Positions 46,299-55,066 of a DNA stretch of 64,000 bases are shown here, piece after piece. Each line of letters begins with the position of its first letter. Position 1 is the first letter of the stretch. The stretch lies in contig NZ_AYYK01000001.1 in the NCBI RefSeq assembly GCF_001436095.1, forward strand, positions 124,001-188,000. Direction: 5' to 3'. A model generated the notes under the pieces. It ran no database searches. It saw only the letters and a list, made by a program, of their open reading frames with translations, and was not told the origin of the DNA. The position numbers and the translations under genes are program-made. The DNA comes from Lapidilactobacillus dextrinicus DSM 20335. GTDB taxonomy: Bacteria; Bacillota; Bacilli; Lactobacillales; Lactobacillaceae.

Positions 46299-46414
46299 AG
46301 GAAACAGTCCCTTTGTGGTGTCTGTTTACTTCAACTTAAATGCTAACATTTTTTGAACAATACTACAAGAATTTTCGTTAAATAAAGCGTTGTATTTTCC
46401 TATAGCAATTGAAG

Positions 46415-46600
46415 TTAAACGCTTTCAGATAAATGATAAATAACTGTACCATTACGCTGTGCACTTCCGACAATTTCTTTGCGCTGTGGTAATTGTTCCC
46501 AAACTTTGCGGAATTCATTAAATTCTTCTGGTGCAATCACAAGCTCATTAACTTGACCACTTAGCAGATCATTTAATGCTTGTTGATATTTTTCAGTCAT
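46415..46600 (-). CDS. Small conserved-looking hypothetical protein, 61 residues
   Basis: MTEKYQQALNDLLSGQVNEL and EFNEFRKVWEQLPQRKEIVG suggest a compact acidic helical protein; no membrane segment and no recognised family. AAGG lies eight bases before the ATG. It lies upstream of ptsHI on the same strand and back to back with clpE. The last codons and stop (TGAAAGCGTTTAA) resemble a catabolite-response element by 12 of 14 positions, possibly relevant to ptsHI. Confidence 0.65.
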   Translation of the reverse strand: MTEKYQQALNDLLSGQVNELVIAPEEFNEFRKVWEQLPQRKEIVGSAQRNGTVIYHLSESV

Positions 46601-46734
46601 AATTTTTGCCTTCCTATAAGTAATGTTAGAAAATTAAATTGAAATAACGACAGCAAAAGAATGCTTGTATCCGTTAACTTAACTATTTAAACACGTTGCC
46701 ATAGGCTTGTCCAGTAAATTAATTTTTCCGAGTC

Positions 46735-46761
46735 TTAGCACTTGCACATAAAGAGTGCTAA
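46735..46761 (+). promoter_or_regulatory. CIRCE element (HrcA operator) at clpE
   Basis: TTAGCACTT-N9-GAGTGCTAA, one mismatch from the CIRCE consensus TTAGCACTC-N9-GAGTGCTAA. It covers the -35 hexamer of the clpE promoter. Confidence 0.9.
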
Positions 46762-46770
46762 AGCTATAAT
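46742..46770 (+). promoter_or_regulatory. clpE promoter
   Basis: TTGCAC, 17 bases, TATAAT. The -35 lies within the CIRCE, and the CtsR box starts 9 bases after the -10. Confidence 0.88.
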
Positions 46771-46779
46771 ATCAACATA

Positions 46780-46796
46780 GGTCAGAAATGGTCAAA
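46780..46796 (+). promoter_or_regulatory. CtsR operator at clpE
   Basis: GGTCAGAAATGGTCAAA, a tandem heptamer fitting the CtsR consensus (RGTCAAA-NAN-RGTCAAA) with one change, at the transcription start of clpE. Confidence 0.92.
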
Positions 46797-46842
46797 CTAT
46801 TTCTGATAATTATTGATGATAAAAGCAGATCTGAAAGGCGTG

Positions 46843-49077
46843 ATGCATAAAATGCTTTGTCAAAATTGTCAACAGAACGAAGCGACGATCCATTTATATA
46901 CCACTGTGAATGGTCAACGTCGTGAGATCGATCTTTGTCAGAACTGTTATCAAAAACTTAAAAATCAAGTTGCTCAAGGAAGTGAACCAAGTATGTCACA
47001 AGATCCATTCGGTTTTTCTAACTTAGATGATATCTTCCGTGCCATGGGCGGACAAAATCCTAATGATGCCAACCAATTCCAACAGGCTCAAAATGCCCAG
47101 CAACCACAAAGCCAAGGTGGCCGTGGCGGTCGTCGTGGCAATGGTATTCTTGCTCAATATGGTGTCAACCTGACTGATCAAGCACGTCAAGGGAAAATTG
47201 ATCCCGTTATTGGTCGCGATAAGGAAATCGCCCGTGTCATTGAAATCTTAAATCGTCGTACTAAGAACAACCCTGTTTTAATCGGGGAAGCTGGTGTTGG
47301 TAAAACAGCCGTAGTTGAGGGCTTGGCCCAAAAAATTGCTGACGGTAATGTGCCAACTAAGCTACAAAATAAAGAAGTTGTCCGTTTAGATGTTGTTTCC
47401 TTAGTCCAAGGTACTGGTGTCCGCGGACAATTCGAACAGCGCATGCAACAATTAATTCAAGAATTAAAGAAAAACACCAATATCATCCTCTTCATTGATG
47501 AAATTCATGAAATTGTTGGTGCCGGTAACGCTGAAGGCGGTATGGATGCAGGTAACGTCTTAAAGCCTGCCCTTGCGCGTGGTGATGTGCAATTAGTTGG
47601 GGCAACGACCCTCAACGAATACCGCACGATTGAAAAGGACTCAGCCTTAGCTCGTCGGTTACAACCAGTAACAGTGGATGAACCAACCATTGAAGAAACG
47701 GTCAAAATTTTGCATGGCTTACAGCCACGTTATGAAGACTACCACCATGTTAAATACACCGATGATGCTATTGATGCGGCTGCGAAATTATCTGCCCGCT
47801 ATATTCAAGATCGTTTCTTACCTGATAAGGCGATTGATTTACTTGATGAAGCTGGTTCTAAGAAGAATTTGACCTTGACCAATGTTGATCCGAAGTTGAT
47901 TGAAGAAAAGATTCAATCTGCTGAATCACAAAAGCAAGAGGCATTGCAGCAAGAAGATTATGAACGTGCTGCTTACTTCCGTGATCAAATCGAAAAACTT
48001 AATAAGATGAAAAACAATCAAGCTGATGCTGACGGTGACCATGCAGTGGTTACTGAAAAAGACATGGAAAAGATTGTTGAAGAAAAGACCAATATTCCTG
48101 TCGGTGACTTGCGTGAACAAGAACAAGCTCAACTTAAGAACTTAGCGAGTGACTTACGTCAACACGTAATTGGTCAAGACCAAGCGGTTGATACAGTCGC
48201 TAAAGCAATTCGCCGTAATCGAATCGGCTTTAACAAATCTGGTCGCCCAATCGGATCCTTCCTCTTCGTTGGCCCCACTGGTGTTGGTAAAACAGAGTTA
48301 GCTAAGCAATTAGCCCTGGAATTATTTGGTTCCGAAGATGCTATGATTCGCTTTGATATGAGTGAATACATGGAGAAACACAGCGTGTCTAAGCTAATTG
48401 GTTCGCCCCCAGGCTACGTTGGCTATGAAGAAGCTGGCCAACTAACCGAAAAAGTTCGTCGTAATCCTTACAGCTTGATCTTGCTTGACGAAATTGAAAA
48501 GGCTCATCCTGACGTGATGCACATGTTCTTGCAAATCTTAGATGATGGTCGCCTAACCGATTCACAAGGTCGAACTGTCTCCTTCAAGGATACGATCATT
48601 ATCATGACCTCTAACGCTGGCCAAGGCGATATCGAAGCAAGTGTTGGTTTTGGTGCCGCTGCTAGTGGTGCAACCCACTCAGTTGTCGGTAAATTAACTA
48701 ACTTCTTCAAGCCAGAATTCTTAAACCGTTTTGACGATATTGTTGAATTTAGTGCTTTGTCTAAACAAGACTTAACTAAGATTGTTGATTTAATGGTTGT
48801 TGACACTAACAATATGATTGCTGATAAAGGTTTGACCATTCATGTCACTGAACCCGTTAAGGAAAAATTAGTCGAACTAGGCTACGATCCTAAGATGGGC
48901 GCTCGACCACTTCGCCGAGTTATTCAGGAGCAAATTGAAGATCGCGTGGCTGACTTCTATCTCGATCATCCTAAAGATAAACAATTAGAAGCGCGTATTG
49001 AAAATGGTGAAATTAAAATTACCGCTGCTCGAACCGACCAAGCAGATGCCACTGTTGATGCCAAAACGACTGATTAA
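46843..49077 (+). CDS. clpE: ATP-dependent Clp protease ATP-binding subunit ClpE
   Basis: About 744 residues. N-terminal zinc finger (LCQNCQQ ... LCQNCYQK), first AAA+ module with [13 protein letters not shown], a UVR motif in the linker ([17 protein letters not shown]), second module [13 protein letters not shown] and [10 protein letters not shown]. Unfolds proteins for ClpP during heat stress. The start is uncertain: AAAGG is 4 bases before ATG 46843 and 13 before ATG 46852, which begins MLCQNC as in other ClpE. Control by both HrcA and CtsR is expected from the two operators upstream. Confidence 0.95.
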   Translation: MHKMLCQNCQQNEATIHLYTTVNGQRREIDLCQNCYQKLKNQVAQGSEPSMSQDPFGFSNLDDIFRAMGGQNPNDANQFQQAQNAQQPQSQGGRGGRRGNGILAQYGVNLTDQARQGKIDPVIGRDKEIARVIEILNRRTKNNPVLIGEAGVGKTAVVEGLAQKIADGNVPTKLQNKEVVRLDVVSLVQGTGVRGQFEQRMQQLIQELKKNTNIILFIDEIHEIVGAGNAEGGMDAGNVLKPALARGDVQLVGATTLNEYRTIEKDSALARRLQPVTVDEPTIEETVKILHGLQPRYEDYHHVKYTDDAIDAAAKLSARYIQDRFLPDKAIDLLDEAGSKKNLTLTNVDPKLIEEKIQSAESQKQEALQQEDYERAAYFRDQIEKLNKMKNNQADADGDHAVVTEKDMEKIVEEKTNIPVGDLREQEQAQLKNLASDLRQHVIGQDQAVDTVAKAIRRNRIGFNKSGRPIGSFLFVGPTGVGKTELAKQLALELFGSEDAMIRFDMSEYMEKHSVSKLIGSPPGYVGYEEAGQLTEKVRRNPYSLILLDEIEKAHPDVMHMFLQILDDGRLTDSQGRTVSFKDTIIIMTSNAGQGDIEASVGFGAAASGATHSVVGKLTNFFKPEFLNRFDDIVEFSALSKQDLTKIVDLMVVDTNNMIADKGLTIHVTEPVKEKLVELGYDPKMGARPLRRVIQEQIEDRVADFYLDHPKDKQLEARIENGEIKITAARTDQADATVDAKTTD

Positions 49078-49095
49078 TTAACTTAACCGTTCTTG

Positions 49096-49127
49096 ATCCC
49101 CACAATAAATTTGTGGGGATTTTTTTA
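49096..49127 (+). terminator. Terminator of clpE
   Basis: ATCCCCACAA / TTGTGGGGAT plus a T run. Confidence 0.93.
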
Positions 49128-49245
49128 TACTTAAAATTCTGATTAACTGTGTCAACACGTTATGTAATCGTTTGAGTCTTATCAATGGTGTGCTTAACAA
49201 ATTTACTTTATAATTAAGATAAATAATATTTATAGGAGTGATTAG

Positions 49246-49533
49246 ATGCGGCTTTTTGACGTTACTAACAATTTTCGCGATCTTGTCCATCATCAACTGG
49301 CTGGAACTGATGCCAACTTAGTTAAGGTCTACTCATTAGGCAATGTTACCGTACTTCATACTAAGGCACCTACTCATGAGGAAATTCTATTAAAGAGCGA
49401 TCATCGCAACATTCGTGATGATGAAGTTAACTTTGTCGTTGAGTCATTAACCCATTTAAATTCAGACCAACTTGAAGTTATCCATGGTCATCACTTAGCT
49501 GAAGTTTCTATTAACTTACCTATTGCTCAATAA
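49246..49533 (+). CDS. DUF1827 family protein
   Basis: 95 residues starting MRLFDVTNNFRDLVHHQLA, with YSLGNVTVLHTKAPTHEEIL in the middle. This is the DUF1827 pattern of short lactic-acid-bacterial proteins that recur next to clpE; role unknown. TAGGAG is before the ATG. Separate from clpE by a terminator, and followed by its own terminator. Confidence 0.8.
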   Translation: MRLFDVTNNFRDLVHHQLAGTDANLVKVYSLGNVTVLHTKAPTHEEILLKSDHRNIRDDEVNFVVESLTHLNSDQLEVIHGHHLAEVSINLPIAQ

Positions 49534-49591
49534 CTTTAAACTCAATTTTTAATAGTGCCCAATTATTCTTAACCCCACTTTGATTTGAACG

Positions 49592-49638
49592 TTAGCTTTA
49601 AAAGAGTCATTTTTGGACTTTTTTAAAGCTATTTTTTG
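49592..49638 (+). terminator. Terminator of the DUF1827 gene
   Basis: TAGCTTTAAAAGAGTC / GACTTTTTTAAAGCTA followed by TTTTTT. The remaining 180 bases before the next gene show no feature I can support. Confidence 0.8.
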
Positions 49639-49819
49639 GCTGAAAATACGATTAGCTTGCCAAGTTAACAGTGCTACAATCGAGGCGACCTAATTTAGCT
49701 GACGGCCATAAAATATCGTATCTAAGGCCAAGCAGAATCAAATTTTGACAGATTTCGGCTTAGTCGTAGATCTCACTTTAACACGCCCTTACTACTTCAA
49801 TTTTTCAGGAGGCAAATCA

Positions 49820-50806
49820 ATGTGTACAAGTTTAACTTTGGCTTCTAGTCAAGGACACTATTTTTTAGCTCGAACTATGGATTTCGATTTTGAATTACAA
49901 GGCAGACCAACTTATATTCCCCGTCATTACCAATTCAACAGTGATCTAGGTCATACTTATACCGCTCAATACGGTTTCTTAGGAACTGGACGCAATATTG
50001 GCGAATATATTCTTGTTGACGGTGTTAACGAACACGGCCTTAGCGGTGCAGCGCTATACTTTAATGAATCAGTTTATCAAACGAGTAAAAATACCGCTCC
50101 TGGTCAAGTTAACTTAGCCTCACATGAGGTCTTGAACTGGATTCTTGGTAATTGTCGTAATATTAATGATTTAGTTGAGCAATTACCACGCTTAAATATC
50201 GTTGGTGTTAAAAATCAACTATTGCAAATCGTTGTGCCCCTTCACTGGATTATCACTGATCAAACAGGGCATTGCGTTGTGTTAGAAGCCCGTGCCGATG
50301 GTTTAAAATTATTAGAAAATTCAGTTGGTGTGATGACAAACTCACCAGAATTTGAATGGCATCTGAAAAATCTGAGCAATTATAACCACTTACAGCCAGA
50401 ACCTCACCAACAGCGGTAATATGGTGATCTAAAAGTTAAAGATTTTGGTCCCGGCTCAGGTGCATTAGGCTCGCCTGGTGATTATTCTTCACCTTCGCGT
50501 TTCGTGCGTGCAAGTTTCTTACGCAACTACACCGTTCAGCAAGAAAATGATCAAGCCACTTTGAATGCTATGATTCATCTTTTAAATAACGTCGACATTG
50601 TTAAAGGTGTCAAAGTGATGGCCAATGGTGTTGTTGAATATACGCAATATCGAGCTTATTACAATCTAAGTACGCACACTTATTATATTCAACCCTACCA
50701 AGATCAAAATCTTTATGAAGTTAAGCTTACCGAGGCGTTATTACAAGAAACTCAACCTCAAAGTTTTGAACTGCCCCAAGCACAAACAAGCGTTGTATTA
50801 AACTAA
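49820..50806 (+). pseudogene. Choloylglycine hydrolase family (bile salt hydrolase / penicillin V acylase), interrupted by one stop codon
   Basis: From ATG 49820 (AGGAGG seven bases upstream) the product begins MCTSLTLASSQGHYFLARTMD: Cys2 is the autocatalytic nucleophile, Arg and Asp of ARTMDFD and Asn of MTNSPEFEWHL are active-site residues. At codon 200 (50417-50419) a TAA interrupts, but the same frame continues YGDLKVKDFGPGSGALGSPGD and PSRFVRASFLRN to 50806. Total about 328 codons, the normal size; the last catalytic Arg (SRFVR) lies beyond the stop. Deconjugates bile salts or penicillin V when intact. Confidence 0.88.
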
Positions 50807-50974
50807 GTAAGAAATATCTTGATAATAATCTCAATCTGAATAGCTTAATTTTTAAGTTATCTATGGGCATCAATTAGTCTAAAGATCAGCCGCTACCTTC
50901 AAGTTCAGCGATTTACAGTTTTTAAAAAAACAGTATACTAGAACTAAAATGAGATTGTAGAGGTTGATGTTGGG

Positions 50975-51712
50975 TTGTTAAGCTTAATTTTAATTATTGT
51001 TGGTATTTTGGCAGGTATTTGTAACGCCGTCGCGGGCTTAGCTTCATTAGTTGCCTATCCTTCCTTATTGGCCCTAGGCTTGCCGCCAATTATGGCAAAT
51101 GTTACTAATACCATCGCTTTGATTTTTTCAGGTGTTGGTGCAACGATTTCTTCCCAAAAAGAATTGCGTGGTGCTCATAAAGAGTTACTAACCTTTCTCC
51201 CGATTACACTATTAGGCTGTGTTGTTGGCGCATTGTTGCTTTTTGCCATTCCCGAAAGTGATTTTGAAAAAATCGTGCCTTTCTTTATTTTATTCGGTGC
51301 TTTTGCAGAACTTGTTCCCTACACAAAACGTCCTAATAAAAAAGTGAGTGTAATAACCAAGGTATTGGCCTTGATCGGCGTCTTTTTAGTCGGTGTCTAT
51401 TCTGGTTACTTTGGTGCGGCAGCTGGCGTTTTAATGCTGGCCTTATTAGGAATTATTAGTAATGAACCTTTTGCTAAATACAATGCTGAAAAAAATGTCA
51501 TCTTTGCCATTGCCAATGTTATTTCAGCCATTATTTATGGCCTACACACTCGTTTATTATGGCATTGGATTATTCCTCTAGCCATAGGTTTTTTAATTGG
51601 CGGATACATTGGGCCAATCATCGTTCGTCACACACCAACACGACTACTTAAATTACTGATTGGTATCGGTGCAATTATTTTAGCCATTAGTTTATTTATT
51701 CAAGCTTATTAA
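50975..51712 (+). CDS. TauE/SafE (TSUP) family membrane exporter
   Basis: 245 residues, seven or eight membrane helices. GILAGICNAVAGLASLVAYPSLL and VGVYSGYFGAAAGVLMLALL are the two GG-rich TSUP repeats. Members export sulfite, taurine-derived or other organic anions. Start probably TTG 50975-50977, with GAGG 11 bases upstream; no better start is in frame. It lies 168 bases after the broken bile-salt-hydrolase-type gene. Confidence 0.85.
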   Translation: MLSLILIIVGILAGICNAVAGLASLVAYPSLLALGLPPIMANVTNTIALIFSGVGATISSQKELRGAHKELLTFLPITLLGCVVGALLLFAIPESDFEKIVPFFILFGAFAELVPYTKRPNKKVSVITKVLALIGVFLVGVYSGYFGAAAGVLMLALLGIISNEPFAKYNAEKNVIFAIANVISAIIYGLHTRLLWHWIIPLAIGFLIGGYIGPIIVRHTPTRLLKLLIGIGAIILAISLFIQAY

Positions 51713-51730
51713 TTTTTCCGTTTTAACGCT

Positions 51731-51769
51731 AAAAAGCGATTAGGACATGATTGTCCTAATCGCTTTTTC
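51731..51769. terminator. Bidirectional terminator
   Basis: AAAAAGCGATTAGGACA / TGTCCTAATCGCTTTTT with small offset, between convergent genes. Confidence 0.9.
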
Positions 51770-51782
51770 TTGTGCAATCATT

Positions 51783-52358
51783 CTATTCTAGATTACGTGT
51801 AAATAATTGCGGCGTGACTCTAACTAGCAGCGCAAACACGATCACGCCCATGATGAGATTGGCGATAAAGCTACCGCCATTAATAATAAGCGAATAAAGC
51901 CAAGCTGATTGGCCCTTTGGTGCGTACGATCCCCAAAAGAAGACGCCGGCAAAGTAATGGCATAAATATTTCAAAAAATCGCCAATGATAAAACCGCTAA
52001 CTGCGCCAGCAACAGCTTGCTTAATATTACCAGCTCGTAAATGTTGCCGGACATAAGGTGCAGTAATCCCAATTAACCCAACCACACCAAAAGCTACTGG
52101 ATATTCCAAAATGATTTGGACTGGATTTAACAAACTGCCACTACCACGTAGCCACATATCCAATAAACCCCAAACTAAGCCGGCTAACATTCCTGGCACT
52201 GGTCCACGACGTAAACTATAAACACCTAAAGGAATTAGCCCATAGCTAAGTTGTACTGACGAAACGCCTAAATCATGAGGAACATATTCCAAAGCCATCG
52301 CTAAACCAGCAAAAATGGCTCCTTCAACTAAAACGCGTAACTGATTTTCTCTTTGCAT
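51783..52358 (-). CDS. thiT: Thiamine transporter S-component ThiT
   Basis: 191 residues, six membrane helices. AMALEYVPHDLGVSSVQLSYG and GLVWGLLDMWLRG match the thiamine-binding region of ECF-type ThiT (YuaJ). It works with a shared ECF energy module encoded elsewhere. Under a TPP riboswitch. The start codon follows a T run and the site GGAGGAG, which lies inside the terminator-like hairpin. Confidence 0.95.
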   Translation of the reverse strand: MQRENQLRVLVEGAIFAGLAMALEYVPHDLGVSSVQLSYGLIPLGVYSLRRGPVPGMLAGLVWGLLDMWLRGSGSLLNPVQIILEYPVAFGVVGLIGITAPYVRQHLRAGNIKQAVAGAVSGFIIGDFLKYLCHYFAGVFFWGSYAPKGQSAWLYSLIINGGSFIANLIMGVIVFALLVRVTPQLFTRNLE

Positions 52359-52360
52359 AA

Positions 52361-52408
52361 AAAAACTCCTCCTTTGTTATTTTTACCATCAACAAAGTAG
52401 GAGTTTTC
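52361..52408 (-). terminator. Expression-platform hairpin of the thiT riboswitch
   Basis: Minus strand AACTCCTACTTTG (52405-52393) pairs with CAAAGGAGGAGTT (52376-52364), one mismatch, followed by TTTTTT and then ATG. The same 3' arm contains the ribosome binding site, so folding could both terminate and block translation. A competing hairpin GGAGT-GAAA-ACTCC can open it. Confidence 0.7.
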
Positions 52409-52411
52409 ACT

Positions 52412-52501
52412 CCATCACAATTCCTACGCGTGTCTTAACACAACAGGTTCGAGGGTCTGAACTTAATCACTCTCAGCCACAATGGCTCCCCTTTGTGATG
52501 G
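52412..52501 (-). ncRNA. TPP riboswitch (THI element)
   Basis: Minus strand carries GGGGAGCC, GGCTGAGAG, GACCCTCGAACCTG, ACGCGTAGGAA and closing CATCACAA/TTGTGATG: the standard thiamine-pyrophosphate aptamer. Directly upstream of thiT. Confidence 0.95.
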
Positions 52502-52559
52502 TAATTATTCGGTTTTCTATACTCCATTATTAAAGCGTTATTTTAACTCACTGTCAAGT

Positions 52560-53384
52560 TCAGACCTTTGGCCGAATACTCAAGTCTTCCTTGAACCATT
52601 TTTGGCTTAACTTGCGAATCGTGCCGTCTTGATAAAGTGCCGTTAAGGCCTGATTAAGACGCCGCCGTAATTTAACATCCGATTTACGTACACCAACAGC
52701 AAAAGTTTCTTCGGGAAAACCACCCGTGACAACATTAAATTGCTGTTGATTTTGATGTTGTCGTAAATAATAACCAGCGTAAATACTATCGCCTAAAACA
52801 CCTTGAATCCGTCCTGCTTGTAAATCTAAAAAAGCATTGTTGAAATTATCATAGAGAATAGCGGAATTTTGCGCCACAATGTTTTTTAGCACTTGCGGTT
52901 GGGTATTGAATAAAGTTTGTCCAGAAGAACCATTCTGTAACCCCAACTTTTGATTTTTCATCGCAGCGAATGACTTAATGCCACTACTTTTTTCAGTAAC
53001 GAGGACTTGACGATTACGCAAGTATGGTTGCGAAAAATCCACTTGTTTTTGGCGAGCCTTCGTTTTAGTATAGCCATTCCAAATCAAATCGATCGTGCCA
53101 TTGCGTAATTCAGTTTCTTTCATATCCCAATCAATAGGCTGTAGTTTTACTTTTTGGCCTAACTTTTGACCAGCAGCTCGCGCTAAATCAGCATCAAAAC
53201 CAATAATCCGACCATCTTTGGCTTGAAAATCCATGGGTACAAAAGTATCATCAATTCCTACGATTAAAGTTGTTTGCTTTTGATTAACAGTATCCAAATT
53301 ACGAATTGAATTCAAACAAGCTGTTAATAACGGTAGAAACAAGATCAAGCAACAAGCTAATAGGAACTGCCATTTCCTCTTCAT
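52560..53384 (-). CDS. Amino-acid ABC transporter binding lipoprotein (T-box operon)
   Basis: About 274 residues from ATG 53382-53384, eight bases after GGAAG. Signal with lipobox LLTAC. GFDADLARAAGQKLGQ and TKTKARQKQVDFSQPYL are solute-binding family 3 signatures. Third gene of a permease-ATPase-binding-protein operon; the His-like T-box specifier suggests histidine as ligand. Confidence 0.88.
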   Translation of the reverse strand: MKRKWQFLLACCLILFLPLLTACLNSIRNLDTVNQKQTTLIVGIDDTFVPMDFQAKDGRIIGFDADLARAAGQKLGQKVKLQPIDWDMKETELRNGTIDLIWNGYTKTKARQKQVDFSQPYLRNRQVLVTEKSSGIKSFAAMKNQKLGLQNGSSGQTLFNTQPQVLKNIVAQNSAILYDNFNNAFLDLQAGRIQGVLGDSIYAGYYLRQHQNQQQFNVVTGGFPEETFAVGVRKSDVKLRRRLNQALTALYQDGTIRKLSQKWFKEDLSIRPKV

Positions 53385-53396
53385 TTGGTTCACTTC

Positions 53397-54032
53397 CTAT
53401 TCTACCGGTGTTAATTGGTACATTTGATCCGCAATTTTTTTGGCAAAGTCTAAATCATGAGTCACGACAATTTGTGTAATTTTTTCCTGCTTCAGTTGCG
53501 TAATTAACGTAACCACATTATCACGCATGTCTGGATCCAATGCCGAGGTTGGTTCATCCCAACAAAGAATCTGTGGGTGAAGTGCTAAGGCCCGGGCAAT
53601 TGCGACACGTTGTTTTTGACCACCAGATAATTGAAATGGGTATAAATCAGCTTTATCAGCCAAGCCTAATTGAGTTAGTAACTTTAGTGTTTCTGTTTGA
53701 ATATTTTTTAAGTCGCGACCAGATTTTAAGCGTGGTGCTAAGCTAACATTTTCTGCAGTACTCAAATGAGGAAATAACCGAAAATCTTGAAAGACCACGC
53801 CGATAACGCCTTGGTTAACATTATCAATTGTCGGAACAAATTTCTGACCATTTAATAAAATCTCACCGCTATCATAATCAGTTAACCCAATGATTGTTTT
53901 CAATAGTGTGGTTTTGCCAGCACCACTAGGACCAACAATACAAAGTGTTTGTCCTTGAGTGACTTCAAAGGAAACGTCTTTTAAAATAGGACGACCATTT
54001 ATTTTTTTATTGATTTTTTCAAGTTTTAACAT
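53397..54032 (-). CDS. Amino-acid ABC transporter ATPase (T-box operon)
   Basis: 211 residues, a short GlnQ/HisP-type ATPase. Walker A GPSGAGKTTLLKTIIG, Q-loop VVFQDFRLFPHLSTAEN, signature LSGGQKQRVAIARALAL, Walker B ILCWDEPTSALDPD. It lacks about 30 C-terminal residues usual in GlnQ but all catalytic motifs are present. Confidence 0.92.
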   Translation of the reverse strand: MLKLEKINKKINGRPILKDVSFEVTQGQTLCIVGPSGAGKTTLLKTIIGLTDYDSGEILLNGQKFVPTIDNVNQGVIGVVFQDFRLFPHLSTAENVSLAPRLKSGRDLKNIQTETLKLLTQLGLADKADLYPFQLSGGQKQRVAIARALALHPQILCWDEPTSALDPDMRDNVVTLITQLKQEKITQIVVTHDLDFAKKIADQMYQLTPVE

Positions 54033-54044
54033 TAATGATACCTC

Positions 54045-54692
54045 CTATTCATAATAAGCATAATGTTGCTCTAAACGACGTAATCCCCAAGTTAAGACAG
54101 CCGTTAATAATAAGTAAATTACTGCGACCAACAATAACGGCACTAAGGTAACATCACGCGCCATGGCAATATTTCCTGCTCTTAATAGATCACCTAAACC
54201 TAAAACATAAACTAACGAAGAATCTTTAACTAAATTAATCACCTCATTGCCCATGGCAGGAATGACGCTTTTAACAAGTTGTGGCAAGGTGATATAGCGG
54301 AAAATTTGCCCGGACTTGAGGCCTAGCATTTGACCGGCCTCAACTTGTCCACTGTCAATACTCTGTAACCCACCACGAAAAATTTCGGCAAAATAGGCCG
54401 CATAGTTAATCACAAAAGCAAATAGCGCTGCAGAAAAACGTTGAAAAACAATGTGGATAATTGGTAGTCCATAAAAAACAAAAATTAATTGGAGTAACAA
54501 TGGCGTGCCGCGCATCAGCCAAATATATAATTTTAAAATTGCTTGCACTGGTTTAAATCTAGAATGTAGACCAACACTCACTAATAATCCCAACGGTATT
54601 GCCAAAACTAACGTTAAACAAAAAATACTTAATGTCATCTTAGTTCCATCTAACAATGCTGGTAAAATTGCACTAATATAATGCCAATTCAT
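54045..54692 (-). CDS. Amino-acid ABC transporter permease (T-box operon)
   Basis: 215 residues, five membrane helices, EAA loop EAGQMLGLKSGQIFRYITLPQ (quoted GQMLGLKSGQIFRYITLP). Single permease in this operon, so it probably homodimerises. First gene after the T-box leader. Confidence 0.9.
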   Translation of the reverse strand: MNWHYISAILPALLDGTKMTLSIFCLTLVLAIPLGLLVSVGLHSRFKPVQAILKLYIWLMRGTPLLLQLIFVFYGLPIIHIVFQRFSAALFAFVINYAAYFAEIFRGGLQSIDSGQVEAGQMLGLKSGQIFRYITLPQLVKSVIPAMGNEVINLVKDSSLVYVLGLGDLLRAGNIAMARDVTLVPLLLVAVIYLLLTAVLTWGLRRLEQHYAYYE

Positions 54693-54726
54693 TTATCCAC
54701 ACTCCTCTGTTAATTAAACAACCAAT

Positions 54727-55008
54727 AAAAAAATACCCCCTAGACAAAATGTCTAGAGGGTATTTAATCATTTTAAACACGGTTCCACCTCGAACTTACA
54801 GTAATCTCACAATTACTGACTCACACAGTTATAAACTGCACTGATAACGGGGCCAACCATTTACTATTTTATTCATCATTCAACACTTATAAAATTTAAT
54901 TGTTAAATTGTTGTGCACAATAACTTATCAATCCTTCTCACCAACCAGGACTTCTCTGAACAAAGCGGTTATTGCCGGGACAATTCAAAAACACAATCAA
55001 AATCTATA
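54727..55008 (-). ncRNA. T-box leader with His-type specifier
   Basis: T-box sequence GAGGTGGAACCGTG at 54791-54778 (minus), then a terminator with stem AAATACCC/GGGGTATTT and TCTAGAC/GTCTAG. Upstream is Stem I: helix AATAAC/GTTATT (54968-54973 with 54919-54924) and AATTGT/ACAATT (54980-54985 with 54906-54911). The 3' side of the specifier loop reads GTGCACA; the triplet before the final A is CAC (54915-54913), histidine. GTGAGAAGG in the apical part fits the Stem I consensus. Fills the 374-base gap upstream of the permease. Confidence 0.9.
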
Positions 55009-55014
55009 ACGAGA

Positions 55015-55043
55015 ATAATAAGCAGTTACGTCCTAAAAGTCAA
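55015..55043 (-). promoter_or_regulatory. Promoter of the T-box operon
   Basis: Minus strand TTGACT, 17 bases, TATTAT, starting the transcript a few bases before Stem I. It overlaps the 3'-flank of minD. Confidence 0.85.
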
Positions 55044-55066
55044 GCCTCTTGTTTTAAAGACAACAA

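Noticed and set aside
46417-46430. TGAAAGCGTTTAAC as a catabolite response element for ptsHI
   Set aside because: 12 of 14 positions fit, but it lies inside coding sequence at the end of the 61-residue gene and about 180 bases from ptsH; too weak to list.
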